Shown: positions 29,677-32,172 of the stretch, piece after piece
Numbering within the stretch: position 1 is the first letter of the stretch
How the letters are laid out: each line of letters starts with the position of its first letter
DNA from: Flemingiibacterium sp045636265
GTDB lineage: Bacteria > Bacillota > Clostridia > Oscillospirales > CAG-272
DNA length: 32,172 nucleotides
Assembly (NCBI GenBank): GCA_045636265.1
Contig: JAZTXD010000057.1
Coordinates: 1-32,172 of the forward strand
Direction of reading: 5' to 3'
Translations under genes and position numbers: made by a program
The notes under the pieces: model-generated
What the model was told of the DNA's origin: nothing
The model's input: only the letters and a program-made list of their open reading frames with translations
The model's database searches: none

Positions 29677-30423
29677 ATGAAAGTGATCCGCGCCGGCAGC
29701 TTTGTCCGTGCGGTTTTGTACACGCAAAGCAATCCGGCGGATGCCGAAAAAGTCCGCGCAGAAAAGTCGCGCATATCCTGCGAAGCGCGCCGCCGGATCA
29801 ACGCGCGCACGAGCTGGCAGAAACTCCAGCTGCTGATCGAGTGCAACTTTGGAAGCGGCGACAGCGTGCTCGTCCTTAATTATGATCACGAGCATCTCCC
29901 CCGAAACCGTCAGGAGGCGCGCAGAAAGATAAAGAGCTTTATCCGCCTACTGCGGCAATCGAGCGCATTCCGCGATCTCAAATATATCTACAACATCGAG
30001 GGGCGGCACACGGGAGGCCGCGTACATCATCACATACTGATCAACGCAGGCACGGATGCGCTGCCGCAGCTTTGCGCTCTCTGGAAATACGGAACCGCAA
30101 GCGATGTGCATCTTGAACCGTTTGATGCTTGGGGCAGCAAGGAGCTTGCGCAGTACATGACCAAGGAGGCCCGCGATGACGGAACCTACGAAGCGGGTGC
30201 GCGGACATGGGCGTGCAGTCAAAACCTGACGCGCCCGGAGGTTTTGCCGACCGCATGGGTCGATGGCGATGTGCGGCTTGAGGCTCCACTTAACGCGCAC
30301 ATTGTGCTTAGCGAGCAGGTGTGCAATGAATGGGGAAGATACTCATATTTGGAGTATCGGCTGCCAACGCCGCCGAAGCAGACAAAGTCGCGGAAACGAA
30401 AAAACAAAATATCGCGCGTTTAA
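29677..30423 (+). CDS. HUH-motif replication-type protein
   Basis: Protein of 248 residues. The HUH-type motif is HHH at 117-119 (RVHHHILI) and a possible catalytic Tyr with Lys is Y160-K163 (QYMTKEA), in the order of rolling-circle initiators. An earlier LVLNYDHEHLP could be motif 1. Such proteins are common in Firmicutes phages, from memory, but whether they nick DNA there is not known to me. AAAAGGAGG lies 23 bases before the ATG and eight bases before an in-frame ATC at 29662, so the true start may be upstream. The basic tail ends SRKRKNK. Confidence 0.75.
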   Translation: MKVIRAGSFVRAVLYTQSNPADAEKVRAEKSRISCEARRRINARTSWQKLQLLIECNFGSGDSVLVLNYDHEHLPRNRQEARRKIKSFIRLLRQSSAFRDLKYIYNIEGRHTGGRVHHHILINAGTDALPQLCALWKYGTASDVHLEPFDAWGSKELAQYMTKEARDDGTYEAGARTWACSQNLTRPEVLPTAWVDGDVRLEAPLNAHIVLSEQVCNEWGRYSYLEYRLPTPPKQTKSRKRKNKISRV

Positions 30424-30494
30424 TTTGGGGCACAAGCCATGTATAACAAGTGAGCGGCACAAATAAAACGGCGCGAAACACAAGGGAGGGAAAC

Positions 30495-30818
30495 ATGAAC
30501 ACAGTTTACGCGGACGATGCGCTGCTTGCAGCTGTATCGAATCCGGGCGACGAATCTGATCTGATCGCATACCTCGCTGACATTGGAAGCGGGAAGCGGT
30601 GGATTCACTACGAGAGCGTCAACCTCGTCTCGGCGTGCGACCTCGCCGCCAAGCTTCTGATCGCAAAAAACCAGCAGCTGACACTGCTGATGGCAGAGCG
30701 CGCCAAGTGGGACGACCTGGCAGAGGCTGCGGCAGAAAGGGCCTACAAACTCGGTCGCCGATCTATAACGAATCAGTTAAACGCACTTGCAGGACGCGGA
30801 GGTGCTGAAGATGAGTAA
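30495..30818 (+). CDS. Hypothetical early/late-junction protein
   Basis: Protein of 107 residues, mostly helical ('NLVSACDLAAKLLIAKNQQL', 'MAERAKWDDLAEAAAERAYK'). GGGAGGG precedes the ATG. The next gene overlaps its stop by eight bases, so it is coupled to the ArpU-like regulator. No function recognised. Confidence 0.65.
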   Translation: MNTVYADDALLAAVSNPGDESDLIAYLADIGSGKRWIHYESVNLVSACDLAAKLLIAKNQQLTLLMAERAKWDDLAEAAAERAYKLGRRSITNQLNALAGRGGAEDE

Positions 30819-31224
30819 ACCGAGATATCGCTGGTGGGGTTATATCCGGAATGTGCTGCGAGCATACCCGATGCTCAAGGAGCAGTATGACGAGTTGCAC
30901 GAGCAGAACATCACGGCAAAGTACGGCGGCGATCCGCGCGGCGGTGGAGGCGGAGTCGGTCGCGCCGTTGAAGACATTGCCCTACGCGAACTGATGCCGC
31001 AGGATCAGCGCGAGTATCTCGCCGTGCAGCGGTCGCTCGATGCCACAACGCTGATGCCGGGAGGCGATGAGCGCGTTGCGTTTATTCGCGCGATTTATTT
31101 CGGCAAGACGCAGCGCCGGATCTCGGATGTTTATCCGCGCTTTCACATCGCAGAGGCTACTGCATGGCGTTGGCACGGGGATTTTATTCGGCTCGTTGCA
31201 ACGCATCTCGGTCTCCGAAATTAA
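30811..31224 (+). CDS. ArpU/RinA-like late transcription regulator
   Basis: Protein of 137 residues in the usual place for late regulators, just before the packaging genes. It begins 'YRWWGYIRNVLRAYPMLKEQ' and has a C-terminal helix-turn-helix around 'FGKTQRRISDVYPRFHIAEA' with 'TAWRWHGDFIRLV', typical of ArpU-type activators. It should switch on the late operon that runs across the contig join. The ATG at 30811 is used because GGAGGTG precedes it. Palindromes downstream (31225-31409) are its possible targets. Confidence 0.8.
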   Translation: MSKPRYRWWGYIRNVLRAYPMLKEQYDELHEQNITAKYGGDPRGGGGGVGRAVEDIALRELMPQDQREYLAVQRSLDATTLMPGGDERVAFIRAIYFGKTQRRISDVYPRFHIAEATAWRWHGDFIRLVATHLGLRN

Positions 31225-31409
31225 TGTTGATAGTTATGAGCCAAAACATCATGATATCATGGTATCGTCAAGGGTTGGGGTTCTTGACATACACACCGCC
31301 CGCCACCGAGGCGGCATGTATCGGGGCTATCACCATCTCCTCCATTCAGACAAGAGGCAGCGCTTTAGGCATGGGGCGCTGCCTCGCACTCTATCTACGA
31401 GGTGATCGT
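31225..31409 (+). promoter_or_regulatory. Intergenic region with palindromes before HNH; candidate late promoter region
   Basis: No gene is supported here. CATGATATCATG (31250-31261) is a perfect palindrome. CCGCC and GGCGG (31300-31314) form a small hairpin. GAGGCAGCGC (31354) pairs perfectly with GCGCTGCCTC (31376) over ten bases. TTGACA at 31284 has no good -10 box at 16-18 bases. The region directly follows the ArpU-like gene and precedes the late operon, so activator-dependent promoter elements are expected here. Confidence 0.5.
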
Positions 31410-31646
31410 TTGGACTTCTACACATCGAAAGCGTGGGAACATAAGCGCGAAAAGATTCTCCGACGAGATGGGTATATGTGCCGCGAATGCCGGCGCTACG
31501 GACGCAACCGTGCGGCAACGACCGTGCATCATATCGTGCCGTATGAGGAGCGACCCGATCTCGCGCTGACTGACAACAATTTGATCAGCCTATGCGCCTC
31601 TTGCCACAACAAAAAACATCCTGAGAAGGGCGGGCACCGCAGTTGA
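31410..31646 (+). CDS. HNH endonuclease
   Basis: Protein of 78 residues with 'FYTSKAWEHKREKILRRDGY', CRECRRYG, the 'TVHHIVPYEERPDL' block and 'NNLISLCASCHNKKH', which is a full HNH motif with two CxxC zinc pairs. Phage HNH proteins of this type work with the terminase in cutting at cos or concatemers. The TTG start has GAGGTGA six bases upstream; the frame is open further upstream but through the palindromic region. terS follows after 224 bases. Confidence 0.9.
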   Translation: MDFYTSKAWEHKREKILRRDGYMCRECRRYGRNRAATTVHHIVPYEERPDLALTDNNLISLCASCHNKKHPEKGGHRS

Positions 31647-31870
31647 TCCCCCCTCCCCTGCGCCGCTCGCATCGAGCCGTGGGAAACGGCGTAGGGAACT
31701 TTTTCCAACCGCGCGGAGTTTTTTCGGGGTGGGGTCGCGCGCATGATACGCGAGCACACGCGCGCGGATAAGAAGAATCAACCAACAAATCGACATCTGC
31801 TCCCGGCGCACTTTCGCTGCGCTTGAGGGGCTGATTTTTTTGCAAAAGTAACTGGAAAGGGGTTGGTCTT
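31647..31870 (+). other. Non-coding region before terS; candidate cos region
   Basis: No gene is supported. GCCGT and ACGGC form a short hairpin. CGCGCG-rich words repeat around 31735-31775 as inverted and direct copies. GCTCC and CGCA can pair with TGCG and GGGGC around 31799-31838, followed by TGATTTTTTT, a weak terminator-like element. A gap between HNH and terS is where HK97-like cos phages keep the packaging site. The cut position cannot be read directly. Confidence 0.4.
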
Positions 31871-32172
31871 GTGACCGAAAAACAGTGGAAATCTCGCATC
31901 GTTAAGGCCTGCAAGGCTGCCGGAACATACCAGAAATATTTTTCGACCATCATCGAAACGCTTGCCGCCATCATGTCGCGGCGCGATTCTGTCGCCGAGG
32001 CATTTGAAGCCTCCGGCGCTGCGCCGCTTGTCGAATTCACGAACAAGAATGGCGCGACCAATCTGATCAAAAACCCGATGCTCACGCTGATCAACGATCT
32101 CGACCGCGATGCGCTTGCATACTGGCGCGATCTCGGACTGACTCCGGCGGGTCTGAAAAAGATCAATGAGCA
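31871..32172 (+). CDS. terS: Terminase small subunit, 5' part (continues at window start)
   Basis: The N-terminal part opens at GTG with AAAGGGG upstream and reads 'TEKQWKSRIVKACKAAGTYQ', then 'RDSVAEAFEASGAAPLVEF', the second resembling small terminases of the P27 group. The frame continues through the repeated segment and ends at position 199 of the window start, giving 119 residues in all. It recognises the packaging site and recruits the large subunit. The HNH gene lies upstream with a gap that may hold cos. Confidence 0.85.
   Translation, partial: MTEKQWKSRIVKACKAAGTYQKYFSTIIETLAAIMSRRDSVAEAFEASGAAPLVEFTNKNGATNLIKNPMLTLINDLDRDALAYWRDLGLTPAGLKKINE
32032..32172. repeat. Terminal direct repeat, copy 2
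   Basis: Exact second copy of the first 141 bases of the window. Position 32032 corresponds to position 1. It should be removed when the molecule is circularised. Confidence 0.95.

Noticed and set aside
31284..31289. TTGACA as a promoter before the HNH gene
   Set aside because: No acceptable -10 box occurs at 16 to 18 bases; the following sequence is GC-rich.
1..32172. CRISPR array, insertion sequence or transposase
   Set aside because: No regularly spaced repeats with unique spacers were seen, and no transposase or element ends were found. The integrase is the only recombinase.

Overview
The window is one complete circular genome of a temperate siphovirus, linearised inside the small terminase gene. 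The first 141 bases recur exactly as the last 141, so the unique circle is 32,031 bp. HK97-type head genes, a long tape measure, a tyrosine integrase, a CI/Cro-type switch and an attP made of the 3' half of a tRNA-Lys(UUU) gene, CCA included, point to a phage of a low-to-mid GC Firmicute. The GC-rich base composition, strong AGGAGG ribosome sites, frequent TTG starts and phiLC3/XhlA-like lysis genes suggest a gut Clostridia host (Oscillospiraceae/Ruminococcaceae-like). The host is inferred, not shown.

Layout. Positions 1-7535 hold terminase, portal, prohead protease, capsid, head-tail joining genes, major tail protein and a frameshifted tail-assembly chaperone. From 7539 to 14199 come tape measure, distal tail, tail hub and two tip/fibre-like proteins. 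Coiled-coil membrane protein, holin, amidase and a sigma-region-4-like protein follow, ending at a strong terminator (16044-16073). From 16162 to 18778 is a separate five-gene cassette of unknown function. In the prophage it would lie at the attR end, the usual place for lysogenic-conversion genes. attP (about 18890-18934), two terminators and integrase arm-like repeats follow, then integrase and an HTH protein on the minus strand.

Positions 20737-22134 hold a divergent promoter region, a heavily structured leader before a 52-residue basic protein, and an AT-richer exonuclease-BRCT fusion gene. The switch region (22242-24000) has a repressor, operator palindromes, a consensus rightward promoter, two Cro-like paralogues and, between them, about 370 bp that look like a structured RNA rather than a gene. 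Early genes to the right encode an HTH replication initiator with an iteron/AT-rich origin inside its gene, a DnaB-like helicase, a cytosine-methyltransferase-like protein, a Lar-type restriction-alleviation protein, several small accessory proteins and an HUH-motif replication-type protein. An ArpU-like late regulator, an HNH endonuclease and the start of the small terminase close the circle.

How it works together: the rightward promoter drives replication and anti-restriction genes, the ArpU-like protein probably turns on the packaging-to-lysis operon across the contig junction, and the repressor and integrase maintain lysogeny. The most interesting unexplained items are the structured region at 23430-23736, the tandem-hairpin leader at 20854-20956, the attR-side cassette with its Gly/Cys-rich membrane protein, the exonuclease-BRCT gene, the coexistence of an HUH protein with a theta-type replication module, and in-frame internal starts in the capsid gene and in a DUF551-like gene.
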